Below, piece by piece: positions 7,595 through 15,364 of a stretch of 64,000 bases of DNA. The notes under the pieces were generated by a model. That model worked only from the letters and a program-made list of their open reading frames with translations. It was not told the DNA's origin and searched no databases. The DNA is taken from IMG/VR virus record IMGVR_UViG_3300026484_000351, positions 1-64,000 of that record; one strand, given 5' to 3'. The stretch is from a virus. The position numbers were made by a program, and so were the translations under genes. The stretch's first letter is position 1. Every line of letters starts with the position of its first letter.

Positions 7595-8458
7595 ACATTT
7601 TTAGGTTCTTCAGCTACTCTTGTATCGGGAACAGCACTTAAAAATATCACCCCTATGAAAGACGAAGATATAATTTTCAATTCATTATTTGACGGACTTA
7701 AAGTTTATCAAGAAGTAAAAGAAGGCCATAATTATATTTTAACTTCAGACCCTAAACAGGCTGGGATAGATAGTATAGGATTGCATGTTATTGATGTAAC
7801 AAATATTCCTTTTGTGCAAGTAGCATCTGCTAAACTAGATGAAAGTTTTTTAGTTATTCCTAATAGAGTATATGATTTAGGACATTATTATAATGATGCT
7901 TATGTTGTTCAAGAAAATAATATTGAAGCTAATCTTATTAATACTTTGCATGATCAACTGGAATATGAAGGTGAAATTTTTAGAGAAAGGAAAACTTCAG
8001 GTAAAGGTTTTAAGAATATTTGGGGCATCAGAACAACCACAAAAACTAAAAAAATGATGACTTCTTTTCTTAAAAAATTTGTTGAAGATGGTCTTTTAGA
8101 AATAAACGACAAAGCTACACTTGATGAGATGTTTAACTTTATAGAAAAGAAAAATGGAACTTATAGTGCAGAAGAAGGCTATAAAGATGACTTGGTTATG
8201 AGTTTAATGCTTGTGTTTGCACCATTTTTTGATATTAAAAATTGGGATAACTTCAAAGGGTTTAGTTCATTACTTGAGAAACGAGCTGGACAACAAGAAA
8301 AAGAAGAAAAAGAAACTGCTGAGTTTTTAGACTTAGGATTTGCACCTGATGATAATACAACTGTTTCTCCTTTTACTGAGGGTGCATGGGATGAAAATGA
8401 CTTCGGTACGGATGCAATGGAAATGTATCAACAAGATATGGACGATAGAGGTTGGTAA
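7277..8458 (+). CDS. Split-intein C fragment fused to the large terminase nuclease half
   Basis: Residues 1-106 are the intein C fragment: TPNGYKTFTGIQK, block B ELHRFVVDG..DLKVDDSL, and the C-terminal block YTNGILSHN. T107 is the +1 extein residue. Residues 107-393 continue the terminase with TFLGSSATLVSG and the RNase H-like nuclease domain; acidic residues D158 (SDPKQ), E217 (NNIEAN) and D304/D305 (YKDDL) fit the gp17 active site. Thr at +1 differs from Cys in AceL-TerL. Both halves must be made for DNA packaging. Confidence 0.92.
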   Translation: MFKLLDKPLKVKTPNGYKTFTGIQKYTKKTYLLITTIGEIETAELHRFVVDGKEIFAKDLKVDDSLQTETGHTKIKKIIKGPVKDVYDLTNVDGEIYYTNGILSHNTFLGSSATLVSGTALKNITPMKDEDIIFNSLFDGLKVYQEVKEGHNYILTSDPKQAGIDSIGLHVIDVTNIPFVQVASAKLDESFLVIPNRVYDLGHYYNDAYVVQENNIEANLINTLHDQLEYEGEIFRERKTSGKGFKNIWGIRTTTKTKKMMTSFLKKFVEDGLLEINDKATLDEMFNFIEKKNGTYSAEEGYKDDLVMSLMLVFAPFFDIKNWDNFKGFSSLLEKRAGQQEKEEKETAEFLDLGFAPDDNTTVSPFTEGAWDENDFGTDAMEMYQQDMDDRGW

Positions 8459-8460
8459 TT

Positions 8461-8468
8461 TATAAATA
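8461..8468 (+). promoter_or_regulatory. T4-type late promoter box
   Basis: TATAAATA, 19 bases before the neck-protein start and right after the terminase stop. Confidence 0.6.
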
Positions 8469-8487
8469 TTAATAAACGGGGGACAAA

Positions 8488-9225
8488 ATGAATCTTAATC
8501 TTGGAGACAACAGTCACAATAGTGAATATGAATTATTTAGAAGTACTTCCGAAGAACTCATATCAATGTATGGAGTCCCGATAAAATATTTAATAACCGA
8601 AAAAATAAATCAGGATAAAATCTTTGGAGAGCATAGCCATATCAAAATAGATAATGAGGCTATCCACCAACTATATGCTATGCCATCCGCAACAGATATG
8701 TGGGAAGGAGATAGTAATTTATTTAGTAAATTTGGTTTACAAAATTTGGATACTATGAGCATTTTTATTTCTAGAACAGATATGGAAAAAATTCATCCTG
8801 AGATAACTAACAGAGAAGGAAAAGCTACAGTTAATAACCTGCCTAATGGAAATTTAGTTACTTTTGAAAATAATAAAATCATGGAAGTTACTAATTTCGA
8901 ATTGTCAAGCACTGAAACTGGTAATAATAATGTTTTTACTTCAGATAGAGATAAAAATGTTTATAAATTAACTCTTAAATCTTATTTCTACAATTCGGAT
9001 GACACTTCAAAAGCAGATGAAATAACCGATAGCGCAAAATTTGAATATGAAGATTTTGGTAACTTAGATGCTATTTTTAGAGATGACGAAGAGCAAAAAG
9101 AAGAAGTATTAACAAGGTCAGAAACGCCAGTTATGGAAGATGAAGTTATTTATCCTGCTGAAGAACGAGTAAAACCAGTTAGAAGAACAGTAGACGAAAA
9201 TAATCCATTTGGCGATTTCGGATAG
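8488..9225 (+). CDS. Neck protein, T4 gp14 type
   Basis: 245 residues. The middle reads DKIFGEHSH...WEGDSNLFSKFGLQNLDTMSIFIS, which lines up with IFGED...YEGD.SFYSKFGMEVQDEVTLSI of T4 gp14, and YGVPIKYLITE matches the segment before it. gp14 joins the head to the tail. The last 50 residues are acidic, ending DENNPFGDFG. It has its own late box and lies beside the terminase, as the equivalent genes do in T4-like phages. Confidence 0.78.
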   Translation: MNLNLGDNSHNSEYELFRSTSEELISMYGVPIKYLITEKINQDKIFGEHSHIKIDNEAIHQLYAMPSATDMWEGDSNLFSKFGLQNLDTMSIFISRTDMEKIHPEITNREGKATVNNLPNGNLVTFENNKIMEVTNFELSSTETGNNNVFTSDRDKNVYKLTLKSYFYNSDDTSKADEITDSAKFEYEDFGNLDAIFRDDEEQKEEVLTRSETPVMEDEVIYPAEERVKPVRRTVDENNPFGDFG

Positions 9226-9235
9226 GAGAACAAAT

Positions 9236-9766
9236 ATGAAAACATTTCAAGAAATGGCAGTACAAGAAGATTTTAAATATACTGGCAAACTCAAGCCTTA
9301 CCAAGTACTTTTATTTACGGCATATACAGAATTTCTACAAGATTATTTTGAGACAAATATTACTCTTAAAATTTCTTTTAGAAAACCTAAGAAGGATTAC
9401 TTCGGTGATGTAGACTTAAACAAGCTTAAAAAGAAAAATTATACAATAACTATGGAAAATACTCCTTATGGGATACTAGGTAGAATAGGGCACGAGTTTA
9501 CTCATATATCACAATACCTTAAAGGAGAATTAAATACTTCAGATAATAAAAAATTTATTACTTGGAAAGGTGAGGATTATATCTCAATAGAAGATTATAA
9601 CAACATTAAAGATATGCCAACCTATAAAGCGCTTCCTTGGGAAACTGAAGCATATAGCAATCAGGAAAAAATACCAGTGTTATTTAAGAAATCGAAGTCC
9701 CTTAAAAATATCTTAGGGCAAAATACTACTTTAGATTTTGGTGTAGAAAACGACCTATGGTTTTAA
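9236..9766 (+). CDS. Capsid-tagged HExxH metallopeptidase
   Basis: 176 residues from the ATG after GGATAGGAGAACAAAT; an upstream in-frame ATG at 9209 lies inside the previous gene. It starts MKTFQEMAVQED, like a T4 capsid-targeting peptide. Residues 84-91 are IGHEFTHI, a zinc-protease HExxH helix, and PWETEAYSNQ at 134-143 supplies a likely third ligand. The simplest reading is a zinc peptidase packaged in the head and injected with the DNA, or one that matures the prohead. No signal peptide is present. Confidence 0.72.
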   Translation: MKTFQEMAVQEDFKYTGKLKPYQVLLFTAYTEFLQDYFETNITLKISFRKPKKDYFGDVDLNKLKKKNYTITMENTPYGILGRIGHEFTHISQYLKGELNTSDNKKFITWKGEDYISIEDYNNIKDMPTYKALPWETEAYSNQEKIPVLFKKSKSLKNILGQNTTLDFGVENDLWF

Positions 9767-9811
9767 TTAAGTAAAAAAAGTGTATTATGTAGAAAACAAA
9801 GGATAAGAATA

Positions 9812-10231
9812 ATGAAAAATAAAGAGATAGGCGTTACGCCTACTGGAGTTTCTTTTAGCGATGCATCTCAAGAAAAACAATTAGCTGATTTACTTAAAAT
9901 GAAAGCAGAAGAAAAACTAAAGTTATCAAAAACAGTTGGCCTAAGAGTGCTTAGTAAATCTAAATTTTATTATAGTAGTACTGGTGACCTTAGAGAACAT
10001 ATTGCAAGTTATAAAGGTTATGCAATAATGATAAAACAAGAAAAAATTTCTGAAGACTATAATGAAAAAGAAGTCTTAATGTTTCCTTCTTTAATTTCTT
10101 TAATTGACCTCAAAAAATTAAAGAAAGTAAATGGAAACATAGTTAGAAAATTACAACCAAAAACCATCCACGAGTATGAGAAAATTGCTTTAATATATGG
10201 AGTGCTCACTAAAATAGACGAGGGTTTATAA
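9812..10231 (+). CDS. Hypothetical protein
   Basis: 139 residues, Lys/Leu-rich, with an early helical stretch (EKQLADLLKMKAEEKLKLSK) and a mixed second half. It begins after AAAGGATAAGAAT; one base separates it from the next gene. No family recognised. Confidence 0.6.
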   Translation: MKNKEIGVTPTGVSFSDASQEKQLADLLKMKAEEKLKLSKTVGLRVLSKSKFYYSSTGDLREHIASYKGYAIMIKQEKISEDYNEKEVLMFPSLISLIDLKKLKKVNGNIVRKLQPKTIHEYEKIALIYGVLTKIDEGL

Positions 10232-10232
10232 A

Positions 10233-10499
10233 ATGACTCCTTTGTCCATTAGTATAGTTTCTAAACCCCAAGATTATAAGATAAAAAAGCAGCATAAATA
10301 TGCATTATCTTTTTTTAAATTTGGAGTAATTATAGAGAAAAATGATGAAACTATAATCCAAGGTGAATTATATGACATTTCTAATGACAAAAGTTATTTA
10401 GGGAAAGTACAAAAGAGTTATGCCGATATTTATGACTTACAATTAAAATGGCCATTCTTAAAAACTAGATTTTCCTTACAGAAACTCTTTCCTATTTAA
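10233..10499 (+). CDS. Hypothetical protein
   Basis: 88 residues with no clear motif and short beta-like hydrophobic segments (FFKFGVIIE). It starts one base after the previous stop and is probably co-transcribed with it. Confidence 0.55.
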   Translation: MTPLSISIVSKPQDYKIKKQHKYALSFFKFGVIIEKNDETIIQGELYDISNDKSYLGKVQKSYADIYDLQLKWPFLKTRFSLQKLFPI

Positions 10500-10506
10500 C
10501 TTTGGC

Positions 10507-10527
10507 TTAAGATTAATATGTTATAAT
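10507..10527 (+). promoter_or_regulatory. Phage 21-base promoter, copy 1
   Basis: TTAAGATTA followed by ATATGTTATAAT; the extended -10 box is 10522-10527. The same 21-base frame recurs about 17 times in the window, each time before a gene. Confidence 0.75.
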
Positions 10528-10548
10528 ATTATATAAAAGGGATATAAT

Positions 10549-11241
10549 ATGAAAACACAAAAAGAATTATTACAAGAACTCAAAAAAACACAATCAATAG
10601 CAAGAAGCTTACAAATAAACTTAGATAAAGCAGTTGAAAAGGCTAAATATTGGGAAGATAAAGCTTCCCAACAAAATGAATGTATTGTGTCTCAAAGCAA
10701 AAGATATGAAAAATTAGAACAAACTATTAAGGAAAATACACAACCAATTGATACTGTAGTTAGGATTACTGAATTAGAAGCTGTTTTACAAGCAGAAAGA
10801 ACAAGAAACAAAGAACTTGATAAAATGCTTGAAAATTATGAAGATAATTTTAGTAGTATGTCATACAAAATTAAATCTTTAGAAAAAGATATTAAAGATT
10901 TAACAAATACTTGCGATTCACAAACTAAAGATTTAAAAATAGCACAGGCAAATGAAAGTTTATTTTTAAGGGAAATAGCAAAATATTCCCAAGCTAGAAA
11001 AGATTTTAAGGAAAAGTCTAGAAAACATAGTAGAGAAAAAAGAACTTGTAACCCAAGACCTCAGAAAACAAAGTCTTTAAGAGATATTAATCCAAATCCA
11101 AGAGGATTATGTTTTGACGAAATGGTGACAAAAGAACAACAAGATAGAGAAAGTTATCAAGAGAAAGAAGTTTTTAAAGCTATTAAATCAATTAAAATAA
11201 CTTTTGATAAAATTGGCAACTATATGCCTAAAAGGGGTTAA
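10549..11241 (+). CDS. Coiled-coil protein
   Basis: 230 residues. Residues 1-150 are a long Lys/Glu/Gln coiled coil; residues 150-185 are strongly basic (KSRKHSREKRTCNPRPQK). It follows a phage promoter and AAGGGATATAAT. The frame stays open for 66 codons after its TAA stop, so the gene may once have been, or may still be, longer. Function unknown. Confidence 0.65.
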   Translation: MKTQKELLQELKKTQSIARSLQINLDKAVEKAKYWEDKASQQNECIVSQSKRYEKLEQTIKENTQPIDTVVRITELEAVLQAERTRNKELDKMLENYEDNFSSMSYKIKSLEKDIKDLTNTCDSQTKDLKIAQANESLFLREIAKYSQARKDFKEKSRKHSREKRTCNPRPQKTKSLRDINPNPRGLCFDEMVTKEQQDRESYQEKEVFKAIKSIKITFDKIGNYMPKRG

Positions 11242-11606
11242 AATAAGACTCTATTACTAAAATTAGAAGAACACAAGTCAGAAGGAAGAGACCTAGATTA
11301 TTTATGGGTATATGAAACAGATATAATGGCACAGTATCAAATTATTTCAATTTACACAAGTAGAATTGAAACTGATAGGTTTACTATTAGTAAGGAGATT
11401 AACTTTAACACACCCAAATTTTCAAGAATTACTAAAAAGTAATAATCTATTGAATAAAAGAGATAACGAAATTAAACAGAAAGAAACGGATAATGATAAG
11501 TTTATTAATACTTAAGATAAGTTACAGAATGTGGAAGAGACTCAGAATAAGTAAGATTCAAAAAAGTACAACAGTTAAAGAAAATTAAACTATAGAAGAG
11601 GATTAT
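11242..11606 (+). pseudogene. Coding-like spacer with in-frame stops
   Basis: After the TAA of the coiled-coil gene the same frame reads NKTLLLKLEEHKSEGRDLDY and on to 11442. Another frame then reads HPNFQELLKSNNLLNKRD and onward with three TAA codons up to about 11580. It looks like the continuation of the coiled-coil gene or a second gene broken by stops and one slip. No other feature is seen here. Confidence 0.45.
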
Positions 11607-12716
11607 ATGTTAGAACTTAATGAAACTGCCTCTATATTAAATATAGATAAAGATGGGAAAATTGTTTTTTCAAAAGGAGATATTTTGAAAAATATCTCAG
11701 ATGCTGGTGAAAACTTTATTGAAATTGGTAAAGTAAAATCGAATATAGGCACAATAACCAAAAAGAATAGCGATTATACTTTAGAAGTCCCTAAAAATTT
11801 TAATGGAACTATTGAATTATTGATGAAGGCAACAGATGGGTATATTGAAGTGCCAAAAAAAGCTCTAATTACAGTTCAACTAGAAAATAATAATCCCAAA
11901 ATTACTTTTATTAATCCTAGTTTTTTGGAAGATGAAGGAGTTATTGTTAATTTAAATATTCTTGATGTTGAGAGTACAACTGTTGAAGTTTTTCAAAGTT
12001 CAAATAACGGAAACTGTATAATAAACACAGATAGAAATTTAGAATATACACCAGTAAAAGATTATAATGGGGCACAAGAAATTACGATTAAAATTTCTGA
12101 TGGTAATTCAACCACATATAAAACAGTTGAAATAGAAGTATCTCCCGTAAAAGATAAACCTAGTATTAAAATCTTACAAGAGATAACAATAGATAAAGAC
12201 TCAGAAGAAATTATAAGTTTTGATATGCAAAATATTAACGATGATATTATAAATTTTGAAGTTTACACACCAAATAAGGGAATAATAATTGTAGATGGGT
12301 CTCAAGTAACATATATTCCTAATGAAAATTATAATGGAACAGATGTCTTAACTATTAAATATACAGATGGGATAGCACAGAAAACAAGCACCGTTAATAT
12401 TAATGTTCAAAGTGTAGATAATAAATCTTATATTAATGTGGTAAACGGAGTGCATATGGTAGAAGACAAAGTACAAGAAGTATTAATAACGGTCGGGAAT
12501 TTTGAAGGTTTAAGTATTTTTAGTGCAGAGGCGGATAATGGAGTTTGTATTGTGGATGAGAGTGGGAACATTGTTTATTCACCAAATGTAGTTTACAATG
12601 GAACAGAAACAATAGTAATTTCTGCAACAGACGCAGATAGTGTAACAGTTTCTAAAAATGTAAATGTACAGATAGATAAAATGATAGATAAACGAAACCC
12701 ATACAGAAATGGTTGA
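11607..12716 (+). CDS. Ig/cadherin-like tandem repeat surface protein
   Basis: 369 residues made of about four repeats of 85-95 residues. Each ends near a Y-(T/I/S)-P-N/V-x-x-Y-N-G-T/A-x-x-(I/L)-T/V-I-K/S-x-(S/T)-D-G motif typical of tandem-95 or cadherin-like domains. No signal peptide, which is normal for virion proteins. It may decorate the capsid, like T4 Hoc, or belong to tail fibres. It starts after AGAAGAGGATTAT. Coding-like sequence continues out of frame beyond the TGA, so the present end may be a truncation. Confidence 0.7.
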   Translation: MLELNETASILNIDKDGKIVFSKGDILKNISDAGENFIEIGKVKSNIGTITKKNSDYTLEVPKNFNGTIELLMKATDGYIEVPKKALITVQLENNNPKITFINPSFLEDEGVIVNLNILDVESTTVEVFQSSNNGNCIINTDRNLEYTPVKDYNGAQEITIKISDGNSTTYKTVEIEVSPVKDKPSIKILQEITIDKDSEEIISFDMQNINDDIINFEVYTPNKGIIIVDGSQVTYIPNENYNGTDVLTIKYTDGIAQKTSTVNINVQSVDNKSYINVVNGVHMVEDKVQEVLITVGNFEGLSIFSAEADNGVCIVDESGNIVYSPNVVYNGTETIVISATDADSVTVSKNVNVQIDKMIDKRNPYRNG

Positions 12717-12898
12717 ACATACAGAAGAGGTAGTAAGTTGATACATCTTATAAAAAACTATATTGAATTTAACCGAATCTGAATTATAAATTACTAAATT
12801 AGCAGAAATAAATACTAAGAAGACAACAACAATATGAGCCGGACAAAGTTATGTTCCTTCAATAATTACTTAAGTAAAATAGCAAAAAAGGAGTTAAT
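12717..12898 (+). pseudogene. Coding-like spacer after the Ig-repeat gene
   Basis: A frame shifted from the upstream gene reads ETHTEMVEHTEEVVS, stop, YIL, stop, KTILNLTESEL, stop, ITKLAEINTKKTTTI, stop, AGQSYVPSIIT. The AGQSYVP ending recalls a LysM module. Six stops interrupt 60 codons. Another frame gives a Gln-like pattern, so the reading is uncertain. Confidence 0.35.
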
Positions 12899-13093
12899 AT
12901 GTTTAAATACCTATTTGGTGTAGAATATGTCACTAGGAGTAATAAGAAACTGGTTGTTTTTAAAAACTGGTTTAAAAAAGGTTATACTGTTAAAGTAAAG
13001 ATTTGGAACTTTTTATATCAAGAATACGAATTTTTTGATGTAAATCAATTTAGTAGCCTAGAATTAGTTGATGATTATATAAAAAGGAATTAA
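12899..13093 (+). CDS. Hypothetical small aromatic-rich protein
   Basis: 64 residues, basic and rich in Phe, Tyr and Trp (FKNWFKKGYTVKVKIWNFLYQEYEFF). It starts after AAAAAGGAGTTAAT. Likely a compact beta fold; function unknown. Confidence 0.55.
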   Translation: MFKYLFGVEYVTRSNKKLVVFKNWFKKGYTVKVKIWNFLYQEYEFFDVNQFSSLELVDDYIKRN

Positions 13094-13103
13094 AGGGTAA
13101 AAC

Positions 13104-13331
13104 ATGACATCTAAAAAAGAAACTATATATAGTATTAATAAATTAATTAAACAATATCAAAAGCGTTCACAAAATGTTCAAGAACAGTCATCAAAAATGA
13201 CTCAAGAAAAAGATATAGTTTTAACTGAAGGGTTTTTGCAAATAGAAATATTACAAAATGAGGAAATGCTTATAGAAGAGTTCATTTCTGATTTGAAAGA
13301 CTTGCTTGAAGATATACAAGATGAAAATTAA
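13104..13331 (+). CDS. Small coiled-coil protein
   Basis: 75 residues, Gln/Glu/Lys-rich and almost wholly helical (KLIKQYQKRSQNVQEQSSK...). Its stop overlaps the start of the next gene. Function unknown. Confidence 0.55.
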   Translation: MTSKKETIYSINKLIKQYQKRSQNVQEQSSKMTQEKDIVLTEGFLQIEILQNEEMLIEEFISDLKDLLEDIQDEN

Positions 13332-13620
13332 TGAGTTCACAAAAGAATTAATTAAGGAATATCATTTACCCATGATGAGGGCAAAAATGCTTTTTGAAGG
13401 TTGTAAAAATTATGATGAAGCATTAAGAGTTCTTGCATTAACAGAAGAAAATTGGAGTTGGAGTATATTGGATTATAGAGATTCAGAAGAATTAAAAAAT
13501 CTTAGAAAAATTTTTCAAGAGGAAGAAAAACTTGTTTATATTCATTGGGGTTTATGGAACCAAGACAGAGGCATACCAGATTATGAAATTTGGAAAAGAA
13601 GATATTTAAAAGGAAAATAA
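13321..13620 (+). CDS. Hypothetical protein
   Basis: 99 residues from ATG 13321 (MKINEFTKELIKEY); a TTG 15 bases upstream is less likely. Helical, with Trp-rich segments ENWSWSILDY and YIHWGLWNQD. The stop overlaps the smpB start (TAATG). Confidence 0.6.
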   Translation: MKINEFTKELIKEYHLPMMRAKMLFEGCKNYDEALRVLALTEENWSWSILDYRDSEELKNLRKIFQEEEKLVYIHWGLWNQDRGIPDYEIWKRRYLKGK

Positions 13621-14081
13621 TGAATAAAACATATTCAAAAAATAAAAAGGCATATCACGATTATGAAATGTTGGAAAGTTATGAAGCAGGTTTAAAATTA
13701 TCAGGTGCTCAAGTCAAATCTGTAAGGGCAAGTACAGTAAACTTATTAGGTTCTTATGCTTCAGTTGAAGATGGAAGTAAAATAATTCTTAAGCAATGTC
13801 ACATATCAAAACCAGACCATTTGGGATATATGGCTAAAGGATTTGATGAAACTGCCCATATTTCATTATTACTTAGTAAAAAAGAGATTAAAGAAATACT
13901 TAAAATGGTCCAGAATCCTGGAATCAGTTTGATAGTAACTTCCATTTATCAAAGAGAAAATACAAAGAAAATTAAATGTAAACTTAATATCGCCAAAGGT
14001 AAAAGAGATTATGACAAACGAGAGTCTTTAAAAAGAAAAGCTCAAGATATGGATGCTAAAAGAGCAATGAAAAATTATTAA
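13620..14081 (+). CDS. smpB: SmpB, tmRNA-binding protein
   Basis: 153 residues from the ATG overlapping the previous stop; an upstream in-frame ATG at 13590 lies inside that gene. The family landmarks are in order: NKKAYHDYEMLESYEAGLKL, SGAQVKSVRAS, LLLSKKEIKEIL, KCKLNIAKGKRDYDKRES, then a basic tail. SmpB brings tmRNA to ribosomes stalled without a stop codon. A phage copy could keep trans-translation going or redirect it late in infection. No tmRNA gene was recognised nearby. Confidence 0.88.
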   Translation: MNKTYSKNKKAYHDYEMLESYEAGLKLSGAQVKSVRASTVNLLGSYASVEDGSKIILKQCHISKPDHLGYMAKGFDETAHISLLLSKKEIKEILKMVQNPGISLIVTSIYQRENTKKIKCKLNIAKGKRDYDKRESLKRKAQDMDAKRAMKNY

Positions 14082-14088
14082 TTTTATT

Positions 14089-14109
14089 TTAAAGTTGTTA
14101 TGTTATAAT
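14089..14109 (+). promoter_or_regulatory. Phage 21-base promoter, copy 2
   Basis: TTAAAGTTGTT then ATGTTATAAT; -10 box 14104-14109, just after smpB. Confidence 0.7.
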
Positions 14110-14359
14110 TATATTAATAAAAAAAGAAATGAAAAATCTTCTTTAAATAAATTAATTACACAGAGACTTCAAAGAATCATTATGAAATTAGAATAGACAC
14201 AGCAAATAGCACTTATTGGTTCCAAAAAGGACAATCAAGTGAAGAAAACTTCTAACAGAAAAAGGAAAATTAACAATGCAGATGGCAATAATATCTTTAA
14301 TAATGAGGTAATTAAATTGTTGTCTAAAAGAACCTTAAACAAAAAAGAAAGGAACAAAT
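14110..14359 (+). pseudogene. Coding-like spacer
   Basis: Behind the promoter and an ATG at 14129, a shifted frame reads INYTETSKNHYEIRIDTANS and on through TYWFQKGQSSEENF, then TAA. There is no clean start. It is probably a broken small gene; nothing else is visible in the stretch. Confidence 0.4.
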
Positions 14360-14578
14360 ATGAAAATCTATAGAAAAACTTACAGAAGTTGTACTACTTC
14401 AGAATCAGTGGAAATATCAGATGGACAAGAAGAACTTTATGAAAAGGGCAAAATTTCATTAGAGGATTTATTTAGTAATAAAGAAAAAGAATTATTAAAC
14501 AAAAATAAAAATCCTGAAATTGAATATGAAAATAGGGAATATAGCCGAGAAGTTGAATATGAATTATCCTGGAATTAA
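14360..14578 (+). CDS. Hypothetical acidic protein
   Basis: 72 residues, Glu-rich, with a C-terminal run of charged residues ending YELSWN. It begins after AAGAAAGGAACAAAT. The frame continues past the TAA (next entry), so this may be the first part of a longer product. Confidence 0.55.
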   Translation: MKIYRKTYRSCTTSESVEISDGQEELYEKGKISLEDLFSNKEKELLNKNKNPEIEYENREYSREVEYELSWN

Positions 14579-14719
14579 GTGAACTCATTACATAACTACT
14601 TTAAAAGATACTTTTAGTCATTTAAAAATGATGAATTAATTGATAATGCTTATGATAACAAAGAGGAAGTTAAAAAGCCAATGAGGAACATAATAAATCA
14701 TCTTGGCATTAGACTTTAA
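14579..14719 (+). pseudogene. In-frame continuation with one TAG
   Basis: Directly after the upstream TAA, in the same frame, GTG opens VNSLHNYFKRYF, TAG, SFKNDELIDNAYDNKEEVKK, then PMRNIINHLGIRL and a TAA. Only one internal stop breaks 46 codons. It is either a GTG-started small gene broken once or the tail of the previous gene behind two stops. Confidence 0.4.
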
Positions 14720-14743
14720 AAATTGAAATATAGGAGAAATTTA

Positions 14744-15310
14744 ATGAGCTTAATTTTAAAAGAAAATTGGAAAAGGTTTAAAAAAATTATAATTGAACCT
14801 ACACTTAGGGACAAGAATAATAAATATTATCACAATAAAACCGTTTATATGAGAAAGTTACAAAGTAAATTATTTTTAATTGCAATATTAGCAATCGGTT
14901 GTTTTATGCCTAGTATTTATTTTGTGCCTTCTGTAATGGTAATAACTATTACTTGGCTTATAGGAAGATATTATGATACTAAATTTGATGAGGGATTTAT
15001 CAATCCTTTAAACGAAACTCATAGAGCTTTGTTAAAAAGATACAATAAAATGGCAGTGGATAATGCTGATAATAACCTCGAGGCATCTCAAGAAGTTATT
15101 AATTTAACAAATACAGCTTTAAAACATTATGAAAATTGGCCTGTAGATAAAACTTCGAGATGGATAGGGTATGCACAAGGTATGTTAATTCAGAATAAAT
15201 TTACAACAGTAGATAAAGAACGGGATTTCAGTCGACCTTTATTTCATAGAAGTTATAATGAATTAGGTTATGATAAACCAAGATCAGTGAGTATTTATCA
15301 AGAAAACTAA
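14744..15310 (+). CDS. Membrane-anchored conserved phage protein
   Basis: 188 residues from ATG 14744 after ATAGGAGAAATTTA. Two hydrophobic segments lie near residues 43-76. The soluble C-terminal part has TSRWIGYAQGMLI, VDKERDFSRPLFH and Y-x-E-L-G-Y, a layout I associate with a conserved but unnamed phage family. It probably sits in the inner membrane with the C terminus inside. Function unknown. Confidence 0.62.
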   Translation: MSLILKENWKRFKKIIIEPTLRDKNNKYYHNKTVYMRKLQSKLFLIAILAIGCFMPSIYFVPSVMVITITWLIGRYYDTKFDEGFINPLNETHRALLKRYNKMAVDNADNNLEASQEVINLTNTALKHYENWPVDKTSRWIGYAQGMLIQNKFTTVDKERDFSRPLFHRSYNELGYDKPRSVSIYQEN

Positions 15311-15364
15311 AGAATTAACTAAAAAATAGTATAATAACTATATAACTGCAAAGGAAATGATAGA

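Noticed and set aside
12717-12898. LysM domain at the end of the Ig-repeat protein
   Set aside because: The AGQSYVP match is short, the frame has six stops, and another frame reads just as well.
13620-14400. A tmRNA gene beside smpB
   Set aside because: No GC-rich acceptor stem, T-arm pattern or CCA end could be seen; the region after smpB is a promoter and broken coding sequence.
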